From NCBI GenBank assembly GCA_937858455.1, contig CALLYN010000893.1:1-5328 (forward strand): a DNA stretch of 5,328 bases. The letters run 5' to 3'. Numbering within the stretch: position 1 is the first letter of the stretch; each line of letters opens with the position of its first letter. The notes below the pieces were generated by a model that did no database searches, had not been told where the DNA came from, and saw nothing but the letters and a program-made list of their open reading frames with translations. Both the position numbers and the translations under genes were made by a program. This document shows, piece after piece, positions 1 to 4,624 of the stretch. Origin of the DNA: an uncultured Kouleothrix sp. Lineage in GTDB: Bacteria; Chloroflexota; Chloroflexia; Chloroflexales; Roseiflexaceae.

Positions 1-682
1 CCGGCGCCGTCGCAGCGCGCGCAAGCGTCATAGCCACGAAGCGCCCGTCGGGGCGCAGCGCGCGCCGCACCTCGGCCAGGCACCCGTCGAGGTCGCCGAT
101 CTCATTCAGCGAGCCGCCGATCGCCACGCCGGAAGCCTGGCCCGCCAGCACCGGCAGCGCCTGGGCGCTGGCGCGGGCATAGCTGATCGGCAGCCCGGCA
201 TCGCGCGCGAAGCGCCGCGCCTGCGCCAGCATGGGCAGCGAGTGATCGACCCCCAACACATGGCCGGGAGCGCCGCGCAGGGTGCGCGTCAGCGCGCGCG
301 CGTACAGCCCGTTCGAGCAGGCCACATCGAGAAACAGCCCGCCGCGCTGCGGCTGCATGAGATCGACCATCAGCGGCAGCTCGCGCCGATACGGGAAAGC
401 CTCGCGGCTGAGCAGCGTCAGCGCAAACGGGCGCCAGCCGCGCTCGTAGATCCACGCGGTCAGCGGCCACTCGTTGGTTACCTGGGCAGGGGTTGGTGGG
501 CGGGGCGGCCCTAAAAAATCGGCAATGCCCTCGCGAATCGGGAAGATCGCCTGGCAGCCGGCGCAGGCCAGCTCACCTTCGAGGATCTCGCCAAGCGCGT
601 CGCGGCGATCGTGCCGCAGCGCCAATGCCGCGCGGCAGGCCGGGCAGCCGAGAAACGGAAGCGCGTCGGTATACACAGGCAC
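1..682 (-). CDS. SAM-dependent methyltransferase with N-terminal Trm112-like zinc ribbon (3' end beyond window)
   Basis: Predicted class I methyltransferase; the substrate cannot be told. I translated it by hand because it runs off the window: 227 codons are visible and the C-terminus is missing. Residues 8-58 look like a Trm112/UPF0434-type zinc ribbon: CPAC at 13-16, CAGC at 40-43, then FPIREGIADFL at 47-57. The Rossmann domain follows, with motif I LDVACSNG at 118-125, the acidic residue D146 in GVDHS, and the late motif LRPDGRF at 209-215. Motif I has ACSNG where most relatives have GCGTG or similar. The start is GTG at 682-680. The codon just before it is TGA, so no upstream start exists; a second GTG at codon 3 is possible. 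A weak GGCGAG ribosome site lies inside the end of the HD-GYP gene. The gene follows that one directly and is probably translationally coupled to it. The family assignment is firm; the role is unknown. Confidence 0.85.
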   Translation of the reverse strand, partial: MPVYTDALPFLGCPACRAALALRHDRRDALGEILEGELACAGCQAIFPIREGIADFLGPPRPPTPAQVTNEWPLTAWIYERGWRPFALTLLSREAFPYRRELPLMVDLMQPQRGGLFLDVACSNGLYARALTRTLRGAPGHVLGVDHSLPMLAQARRFARDAGLPISYARASAQALPVLAGQASGVAIGGSLNEIGDLDGCLAEVRRALRPDGRFVAMTLARAATAP

Positions 683-685
683 TCA

Positions 686-1681
686 TCATAGCTCGCCGTC
701 GTGCAGCACCTCGGCGCGGATGCGCTCGGGCTGGAGCTGGCCGCTGGCGATCAGGTCGAGGAACACATCGAGCATATCGGGATCAAACTGGGTGCCGCGC
801 GCGGCCTTCAGCCGGCGGATCGCCTCGTCGTCGCTCAGCGCCGCGCGATACGGCCGGTCGGTAGTCATGGCGTCGTAGGTGTCGACGATCGTAATGATCC
901 GCGCGCCCACCGGAATCTCCTCATCCTTCAGACCGCGCGGGTAGCCGCTGCCGTCCCAGTACTCGTGGTGCGCCAGGATGATCGGCTGCACATCGCGAGC
1001 GAAGCGCATCTGCGAAATAATCTGCGCGCCAATCTCGGGGTGGCGGCGCATCTGGGCGGTTTCTTCGGGGGTAAGCGGGCCGGGCTTGCGGATGATCGCC
1101 TCGTCGACGCCGATCTTGCCAATATCGTGCAGGATGCCGCCATAGCGCACCGCGCGCACCTCACTGGGCGCCAGCCCATACGCCAGAGCCAGGTGCTCGG
1201 AGTACGCCCGCAGGCGCCGCAGGTGCCCCTCGGTATAGGCGTCCTTGGCCTCCACCGCTGCGGCCAGCATGAAGATGACTTTTTCGGTATGCTCGAGCTG
1301 GTCGGTCAGGCGCTTGAGGCGCAGCTGCGAGCGGATGCGCGCGCGCAGGATGCTCTGCTCGAACGGCTTGGTAAGGAAATCGTCGGCGCCGGACTCAATG
1401 CCGCGCGTGCGATGCTCGCGGTCGTCGAGGCCCGTCAGCATAGTGATCGGGATGAGGGCGGTGCGCTCGTCTTCCTTCAGGCGCTGGCACACGCTAAAGC
1501 CATCGAGCTCCGGCATCGTCACATCGAGCAGGATCAAGTCGGGCGGCTCTTGCTGAACGCGCTCGAGCGCTTCGCGGCCATTCGCAGCTGTTACAACACT
1601 ATACCCCTCGCGTGTAAGAAAACGTGTTAAAACGTCAACAATTGAGGGTTCATCGTCAACGACGAGAATTTTGGCAAACAT
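686..1681 (-). CDS. Response regulator with receiver and HD-GYP domains (predicted c-di-GMP phosphodiesterase)
   Basis: A 331-residue cytoplasmic two-component output protein of RpfG-like architecture. Residues 3-120 form the receiver domain: acidic pocket D9-D10, phospho-acceptor D53 in LLDVTMPELDG, T83, and K105 in the TKPF motif. A short linker, probably helical (about 121-140), leads into HD-GYP at about 141-320. That domain has the candidate metal ligands E144 and H153, HDIGK at 185-189, H214, HHE at 238-240 followed by DGSGYP, and D267 in VDTYDAM with DRPYR after it. All hallmark residues are present, so it should be an active enzyme that degrades c-di-GMP when the receiver is phosphorylated. 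No partner histidine kinase is in the window. The ATG at 1681 is supported by a GAGGAGG ribosome site at 1691-1697, 9 nt away. A candidate promoter lies about 120 nt upstream. The methyltransferase gene follows immediately. The enzyme activity is inferred from motifs. Confidence 0.95.
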   Translation of the reverse strand: MFAKILVVDDEPSIVDVLTRFLTREGYSVVTAANGREALERVQQEPPDLILLDVTMPELDGFSVCQRLKEDERTALIPITMLTGLDDREHRTRGIESGADDFLTKPFEQSILRARIRSQLRLKRLTDQLEHTEKVIFMLAAAVEAKDAYTEGHLRRLRAYSEHLALAYGLAPSEVRAVRYGGILHDIGKIGVDEAIIRKPGPLTPEETAQMRRHPEIGAQIISQMRFARDVQPIILAHHEYWDGSGYPRGLKDEEIPVGARIITIVDTYDAMTTDRPYRAALSDDEAIRRLKAARGTQFDPDMLDVFLDLIASGQLQPERIRAEVLHDGEL

Positions 1682-1690
1682 ATCGAACAG

Positions 1691-1697
1691 CCTCCTC
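1691..1697 (-). promoter_or_regulatory. Strong ribosome binding site of the HD-GYP gene
   Basis: GAGGAGG on the minus strand, with 9 nt to the ATG. It fixes the start of the response regulator at 1681. The same heptamer precedes the A-type carrier gene. Confidence 0.8.
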
Positions 1698-1752
1698 GCG
1701 ATCGGGCCAAATTGTCGCCAAATGGCTGAAATAATGCTCTGGCCTCGGTGAA

Positions 1753-1776
1753 GGCAGTTTTCCGGGGCAAACTACC
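1753..1776 (-). other. Hairpin in the 5' leader of the HD-GYP gene
   Basis: On the minus strand GGTAGTTT and AAACTGCC form an 8-bp stem (one G-U pair) around the 8-nt loop GCCCCGGA. No U tract follows, so it is not a classic terminator. It lies about 20-45 nt into the predicted leader between the candidate promoter and the ribosome site. I compared it from memory with the GEMM c-di-GMP riboswitch and did not recognise that core. Its function, if any, is unknown. Confidence 0.45.
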
Positions 1777-1802
1777 AGGTACATTCGTATAACGACGCTA
1801 AC

Positions 1803-1811
1803 AGTATAGCA
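1803..1811 (-). promoter_or_regulatory. Candidate extended -10 promoter of the HD-GYP gene
   Basis: The minus strand reads TGC TATACT, an extended -10 with the hexamer at 1803-1808 (5 of 6 to TATAAT). No good -35 hexamer is visible at 16-18 bp, which is acceptable for extended -10 promoters. Transcription would begin near 1796, giving a leader of about 115 nt. It lies about 33 nt past the DUF309 stop codon, so the regulator is probably transcribed separately from DUF309. Nearly the same element (TGG TATACT) precedes the A-type carrier gene. Confidence 0.5.
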
Positions 1812-1843
1812 TATGTTGTCGATCGTCCGACCAGCCGGCACGC

Positions 1844-2188
1844 TCAATCGAGCGTTCGTAGGCGCGGCGGCGGCGCCAAACCGCCGGCCAGCACAAACGC
1901 GTCCATCGCGTCAATCAGCGCGCGCACATCGATCCCGCGCACGGCGGGCGGCAGCGCCACCAGCTTGGGCCGGCTTTTCTCCCAGTTGCGCCGCAGGCCG
2001 CGCGGGTTGCCACGCTGCCAGTGTACCAGCGCCGCAGCCGCCTGAATAATGCCTTTGAAGAAGGTTGAATCGGGCTCGGACGAGCGCATCCAGCACTGCT
2101 CCCACTGCTCGTGCGCGTGCCAAAACTCGCCGGCGTTGAACAGCCGGATGCCCTCGCGGTACGCCTCTGCGTCGTCATGTTCGAGCAT
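1844..2188 (-). CDS. DUF309 family protein
   Basis: A small, probably all-helical cytoplasmic protein of 114 residues, usual for DUF309. The family signature is complete: LFNAGEFWHAHEQWEQCW at 16-33, including HE at 26-27 and W29/W33, then FFKGIIQAAAALVH at 43-56 and RGNPRGLRR at 59-67. The biochemical function of this family is not known to me; conserved His/Glu/Trp residues suggest a binding pocket or active site, but that is inference. The ATG at 2188 is almost forced, because an in-frame TGA lies two codons upstream. No good ribosome site is adjacent; a GAGGAAG lies too far away, about 20 nt upstream. It is flanked by its own intergenic regions and looks monocistronic. Confidence 0.88.
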   Translation of the reverse strand: MLEHDDAEAYREGIRLFNAGEFWHAHEQWEQCWMRSSEPDSTFFKGIIQAAAALVHWQRGNPRGLRRNWEKSRPKLVALPPAVRGIDVRALIDAMDAFVLAGGLAPPPRLRTLD

Positions 2189-2265
2189 GGTTCAAACAGC
2201 CGCTATTCGGCTTCCTCAAGCTACGCGTTTTTGCCCGCAGCAGCATGGCACTGCTCCATCTTCCG

Positions 2266-2294
2266 GGTTTTTCTGCGCGGAGCGCGAAAAAACC
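2266..2294. repeat. Imperfect inverted repeat with T-tract, GC arms and A-tract
   Basis: Two 13-nt arms (2266-2278 and 2282-2294) match at 11 of 13 positions around a 3-nt centre: GG plus T5, then GCGC, GGA, GCGC, then A6 plus CC. On both strands the T run precedes the GC arm and the A run follows it. A transcript would therefore make an extended A-U/G-C hairpin without a free U tail. It is not a standard intrinsic terminator. It could be a protein-binding dyad or a leader structure of DUF309. Confidence 0.5.
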
Positions 2295-2358
2295 GCACGC
2301 AATACACAGGCTAGTGCCGCTCTGCCGAAGGCTGAGCGCGCCAGCTGCGCCAGCCCTA

Positions 2359-2387
2359 ATGATAGCCCGTGCAGCGCTAGGCCGCAA
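2359..2387 (-). promoter_or_regulatory. Candidate sigma-70-type promoter for DUF309
   Basis: The minus strand has TTGCGG (2382-2387), a 17-bp spacer and TATCAT (2359-2364; 5 of 6 to TATAAT). The -35 matches only its TTG. The predicted transcript would have a leader of about 160 nt that carries the dyad at 2266-2294. This is a motif match only. Confidence 0.3.
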
Positions 2388-2416
2388 CACCAGAGATGAA
2401 ACTTGGCGCTGTGCCG

Positions 2417-2746
2417 TTAGTAGCGCGCAATCGCCGGGTCGACGCGGATCGACCACTCGTTGATTCCGCCGAGCATATTCGCCACGCGCCCGAAGCCGCG
2501 CTGGCCGGCCAGGAACGCGGCCACTTGGGCGCTACGCCCGCCGTGATGGCAGAAGAACACGATCTCCTGGTCGGCTGGCAGCGTGCCGACCCACTCATTC
2601 GCCCGGCTTAGCGGCAGCAGCTCGGCGCCTTCGATCCGCGCCACTGCGTGCTCGTGCGGCTCGCGCACATCGATCAGCCGGAAGTCGTCGCCGCGCTGCA
2701 GCTTCTCGTGTACCTGCTCGACCGTGAGATTGGCATACTGGGCCAT
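2417..2746 (-). CDS. Single-domain rhodanese (sulfurtransferase)
   Basis: A 109-residue cytoplasmic protein made of one rhodanese domain, the size of GlpE-type enzymes. It should carry sulfane sulfur as a persulfide and pass it to a thiol acceptor. Visible features are the entry helix LTVEQVHEKL (7-16), the strand LIDVREPHEH (24-33), the catalytic loop CHHGGRS (C66 to S72), and the C-terminal NMLGGINEW (90-98). C66 is the persulfide cysteine. The natural acceptor cannot be read from sequence. Nearby Fe-S and molybdenum cofactor genes make a sulfur-supply role attractive, but that is inference. The ATG at 2746 has a GGAGA ribosome site at 2754-2758, 7 nt away. A strong terminator ends only about 20 nt before the ATG, which is odd for the 5' end of a gene. 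Confidence 0.92.
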   Translation of the reverse strand: MAQYANLTVEQVHEKLQRGDDFRLIDVREPHEHAVARIEGAELLPLSRANEWVGTLPADQEIVFFCHHGGRSAQVAAFLAGQRGFGRVANMLGGINEWSIRVDPAIARY

Positions 2747-2767
2747 ACTGTCTTCTCCATGCGAATC

Positions 2768-2803
2768 AAAAAGAGCTACCCGAAAACACGCCGGGTAGCT
2801 CTT
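2768..2803 (-). terminator. Intrinsic terminator after the A-type carrier gene, possibly an attenuator for rhodanese
   Basis: A perfect 12-bp stem (2771-2782 with 2792-2803, arms AAGAGCTACCCG and CGGGTAGCTCTT), a 9-nt loop, then TTTTT on the minus strand at 2772-2768. The last two A-U pairs overlap the U run. This is a textbook rho-independent terminator for minus-strand transcription. It lies about 95 nt past the carrier stop codon and only 21 nt before the rhodanese ATG. There is no room for a rhodanese promoter downstream of it. Rhodanese must be reached by read-through, or from a promoter upstream of or overlapping the hairpin. Confidence 0.88.
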
Positions 2804-2834
2804 AGCGTCTGTGTGAAAAGCGGGACGGCCACTC

Positions 2835-2892
2835 GCCTGAAATGAAGCGCGAGGGGCCTGTTTCAGACAGGCTCCCTAGCAGCCTGCCAGGC
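2835..2892 (-). other. Leader segment with alternative GCCTG/CAGGC pairings
   Basis: Minus-strand RNA from this stretch can form a hairpin GCCTGT/ACAGGC (2867-2872 with 2856-2861), extended by GGG/CCC around a bulge (2853-2876). A small GCCTG/CAGGC dyad lies beside the carrier stop codon (2882-2892). A further CAGGC lies at 2835-2839, and CTGAAA (2861-2866) can pair with TTTCAG (2837-2842). Some of these pairings exclude each other. It precedes the terminator at 2768-2803. I do not recognise a known riboswitch class. Confidence 0.4.
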
Positions 2893-2897
2893 AAGTG

Positions 2898-3362
2898 CTA
2901 ACCGTGGCCGCAGTGGCCGCAGCCGCCGCCGGCGTAGCCGTTATCGTAGCCGTCGTACTCTTCGGCCGCCTGCTCGTCCTTCGCGCGGAACGAGTGGCCG
3001 CAGCCGCAGCTCGCGACTGCGTTGGGGTTGTCGATCTTGAACGCGCCGGCGAGCATATTATCCTGCTGGTAATCGATCGAGGCGCCGCGCAAGTAGTTCG
3101 CGCTGATCGGGTCGACGATCAGCTTGAGGCCGAAGGCATCCCACGTGGCATCGCCCTCGCGCACCTCGTCGTCGAACGTCATACCATATTGCAGGCCCGA
3201 GCAGCCACCGCCCGACACAAACACGCGCAGGCCGTAGCCAGCTAGCTCTTTCTCGCCCATCATCGCCTGCAGGCGCTTCGCGGCGGTCGCGCTAATCGCT
3301 AGCAGCGGCGCCGGCGCCATGACGGAATTCACACGGATCAGATCCTGCTCGATCACTGCCAT
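2898..3362 (-). CDS. A-type Fe-S cluster carrier (HesB/IscA/ErpA family) with Cys/His C-terminal tail
   Basis: A cytoplasmic carrier that accepts Fe-S clusters and delivers them to apo-proteins, probably as a dimer. The family core spans about residues 20-125: LAISATAAKRL at 21-31, GLRVFVSGGGCSG at 44-56 with C54, and SCGCGHSF at 118-125 with C119 and C121. These are the three conserved cluster cysteines. At 154 residues it is longer than the usual 105-120. There is a 19-residue N-terminal lead and a tail of about 29 residues: acidic and tyrosine-rich, ending GGGCGHCGHG with C148, H150, C151 and H153. The start at 3362 is supported by GAGGAGG at 3370-3376, 7 nt away; M15 is a less likely start. 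IscA, ErpA and SufA cannot be separated from sequence alone, so I give no symbol. It has its own candidate promoter and a terminator downstream. Confidence 0.93.
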   Translation of the reverse strand: MAVIEQDLIRVNSVMAPAPLLAISATAAKRLQAMMGEKELAGYGLRVFVSGGGCSGLQYGMTFDDEVREGDATWDAFGLKLIVDPISANYLRGASIDYQQDNMLAGAFKIDNPNAVASCGCGHSFRAKDEQAAEEYDGYDNGYAGGGCGHCGHG

Positions 3363-3369
3363 AACACTG

Positions 3370-3376
3370 CCTCCTC
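3370..3376 (-). promoter_or_regulatory. Ribosome binding site of the A-type carrier gene
   Basis: GAGGAGG on the minus strand, 7 nt from the ATG. It favours M1 over the internal M15 and so keeps the N-terminal lead. Confidence 0.75.
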
Positions 3377-3404
3377 GTGGGGCTCTTGTTCGCTAACCGG
3401 CCAC

Positions 3405-3433
3405 AGTATACCAGATATTCACTAGTTTTGCTA
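3405..3433 (-). promoter_or_regulatory. Candidate extended -10 promoter of the A-type carrier gene
   Basis: The minus strand has TGG TATACT (hexamer 3405-3410, extended TG at 3412-3413). A weak -35, TAGCAA, lies at 3428-3433 with a 17-bp spacer. Transcription would start near 3398, giving a leader of about 35 nt with the ribosome site inside it. It lies in the 88-bp gap after moaA, so the carrier can be expressed apart from moaA. A similar element precedes the HD-GYP gene. Confidence 0.5.
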
Positions 3434-3450
3434 GAGCTTTCTTTCGTATC

Positions 3451-4518
3451 TCAGCCGCCCAATTGCGACATCCCGCGCAGCGTTGGCAGCACATGCTCGG
3501 GCAAGCCGTGGCCCCAGGGTTTGAGCGCCACCGCGTGCCGCACAATCTGCTCGACCTGCTCGGGCGTAGCGCCGCCGCGAATCGCCGCGCGCAGGTCGAC
3601 TTCGTCGTCGCGCAGCAGGCACAGGTGCAGCCGGCCGTCGGCGGTCAGGCGCATGCGGTTGCAGGTAGCGCAGAACGGGTCGCTCACCGCGCTGATAAAG
3701 CCAAGCTTGCCGCGCGCGCCGGGGATGCGGAAGCGCCGCGCCGAGTCGGCGGCGGCGAGGCCCAGGCTTTCGAGCGGGCCGTGGATGGCCTCGAGCCGCG
3801 CGATCAGCTCGGTGCTCTTTACCACGCCATCCTCGGCCACGTCGGCCACGCCGGTAAGCGGCATCACCTCGATAAAGCGCATCTCCCAGGGGTAGGTGAG
3901 CGTCAGCGCGGCCAGCTGCGGTACTTCTTCGTCGTTCAGGCCGCGCACCACCACCGCGTTGAGCTTGATCGGATGCAGGCCTACCCGGTCGGCGGCGGCG
4001 ATGCCCTCCCAGACCATCTCGAGACGGCCGCCGCGGGTTATCTGCCGGAACTTCTGCGGGTCGAGCGTGTCGATGCTGATGTTCACCCGGTCGAGGCCGG
4101 CGTCTTTCAGCGGCTGCGCCAGCTTACCCAGCCGCAGGGCGTTGGTGGTGAGCGCAATATGCTCGATCCCTGGCGTGGCCTTGATCGCCGCGACGATCTC
4201 GACCAGGTCGGGGCGCAGGGTTGGCTCGCCGCCGGTCAGGCGGATCTTACGGAAGCCGGCGGCGGCGGCGGCGCGCACCACCAGCAGCAGCTCATCGCTC
4301 GTCAGCAGCTCGGGGCGCGGCACGAACTGCATGCCCACGGCGGGCATGCAGTAGACGCAGCGAAAGTTGCAGCGATCGGTAAGCGAGATGCGCAGGTAGT
4401 CGATCCGCCGGCCGAAGGTGTCCTGAGCCGGCGCGCTGGTGTCGTAGCGCGGGATGGGGGCGCGCGCCTCGGGTGTATAGAGCGGGATCGTCGTCGTTCT
4501 CAGCTCTTCATTCAGCAT
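3451..4518 (-). CDS. moaA: GTP 3',8-cyclase MoaA (radical SAM, molybdenum cofactor step 1)
   Basis: With SAM as radical source, MoaA converts GTP to 3',8-cyclo-7,8-dihydro-GTP, which MoaC turns into cyclic pyranopterin monophosphate. The 355-residue protein has the N-terminal radical SAM cluster site C50, C54, C57 in TDRCNFRCVYC, then LTGGEPTLR at 94-102, NISIDTLDP at 146-154, and the second cluster site C283, C286 and C300 with CX2CX13C spacing. It ends in the GG tail that is typical of and needed in MoaA. The radical SAM core is preceded by about 33 residues of little conservation, slightly long for the family. I chose the ATG at 4518 because AAGGGGG lies 6 nt upstream. An in-frame GTG at 4572 would add 18 residues without a clear ribosome site. 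No other molybdenum cofactor gene is visible. It follows mrp by 106 bp. Confidence 0.97.
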   Translation of the reverse strand: MLNEELRTTTIPLYTPEARAPIPRYDTSAPAQDTFGRRIDYLRISLTDRCNFRCVYCMPAVGMQFVPRPELLTSDELLLVVRAAAAAGFRKIRLTGGEPTLRPDLVEIVAAIKATPGIEHIALTTNALRLGKLAQPLKDAGLDRVNISIDTLDPQKFRQITRGGRLEMVWEGIAAADRVGLHPIKLNAVVVRGLNDEEVPQLAALTLTYPWEMRFIEVMPLTGVADVAEDGVVKSTELIARLEAIHGPLESLGLAAADSARRFRIPGARGKLGFISAVSDPFCATCNRMRLTADGRLHLCLLRDDEVDLRAAIRGGATPEQVEQIVRHAVALKPWGHGLPEHVLPTLRGMSQLGG

Positions 4519-4624
4519 ACGCAGCCCCCTTGATGTCGGCTTCGTGTATGGCGCTCCGCGCCACCAGAGCACAGAAAAACAAATACCTCGCTGCCGCAGC
4601 CAGCGCCGGGAGGCGCGCAGCTCG
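4519..4624 (-). other. mrp-moaA intergenic region with GC hairpins and a T-rich tract
   Basis: On the minus strand, just after the mrp stop, GCGCC and GGCGC pair around TCCC. A GCTGC-G-GCAGC dyad follows, and about 6 nt later TATTTGTTTTT. The T-rich stretch is separated from the hairpins and interrupted, so this is at best a weak terminator. I see no convincing promoter for moaA here. Co-transcription of mrp and moaA by read-through is possible. Confidence 0.35.
4525..4531 (-). promoter_or_regulatory. Ribosome binding site that decides the moaA start
   Basis: AAGGGGG on the minus strand, 6 nt before the ATG at 4518. It falls inside the longer GTG-started frame and argues for the shorter protein. 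Confidence 0.65.

Larger units (their letters stand above)
2189..2416. other. 228-bp intergenic region between rhodanese and DUF309
   Basis: The largest gap in the window. It holds a candidate promoter facing DUF309 and a T-tract/GC-arm/A-tract dyad, listed separately. I see no convincing coding sequence. The open frames crossing it have no recognisable family and no ribosome site. I also see no U-tailed terminator behind the rhodanese gene. Confidence 0.6.

Noticed and set aside
102..470. Minus-strand frame of 122 codons at the start of the window
   Set aside because: It is out of frame with the methyltransferase, whose frame is open from 682 to the edge and contains zinc ribbon and SAM motifs.
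701..1630. Long plus-strand open frame of 309 codons opposite the HD-GYP gene
   Set aside because: It is a shadow of a well-supported minus-strand gene in GC-rich DNA; the translation shows no family motifs.
1656..1847. Minus-strand frame of 63 codons in the HD-GYP leader
   Set aside because: It begins upstream of the candidate promoter, overlaps the HD-GYP start out of frame, and has no ribosome site or family resemblance.
1841..1854. CGCTC-AATC-GAGCG hairpin at the DUF309 stop codon as a terminator
   Set aside because: The stem is only 5 bp, overlaps the stop codon and is not followed by a T run on the minus strand.
2319..2337. GCT/AGC plus GCC/GGC hairpin after rhodanese as a terminator
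   Set aside because: The stem is broken by mismatches and no T tract follows it.
2175..2456. Minus-strand frame of 93 codons spanning the rhodanese-DUF309 gap
   Set aside because: It overlaps the ends of both real genes, has no recognisable motif and no ribosome site, and crosses the dyad at 2266-2294.
3463..4533. Long plus-strand open frame of 356 codons opposite moaA
   Set aside because: Antisense to an unmistakable MoaA. Its His/Gln/Arg/Ala-rich composition is typical of a GC-rich shadow frame.
4519..4572. N-terminal extension of MoaA from a GTG at 4572
   Set aside because: The ATG at 4518 has a good ribosome site. The extra 18 residues have no family support and would contain that ribosome site.
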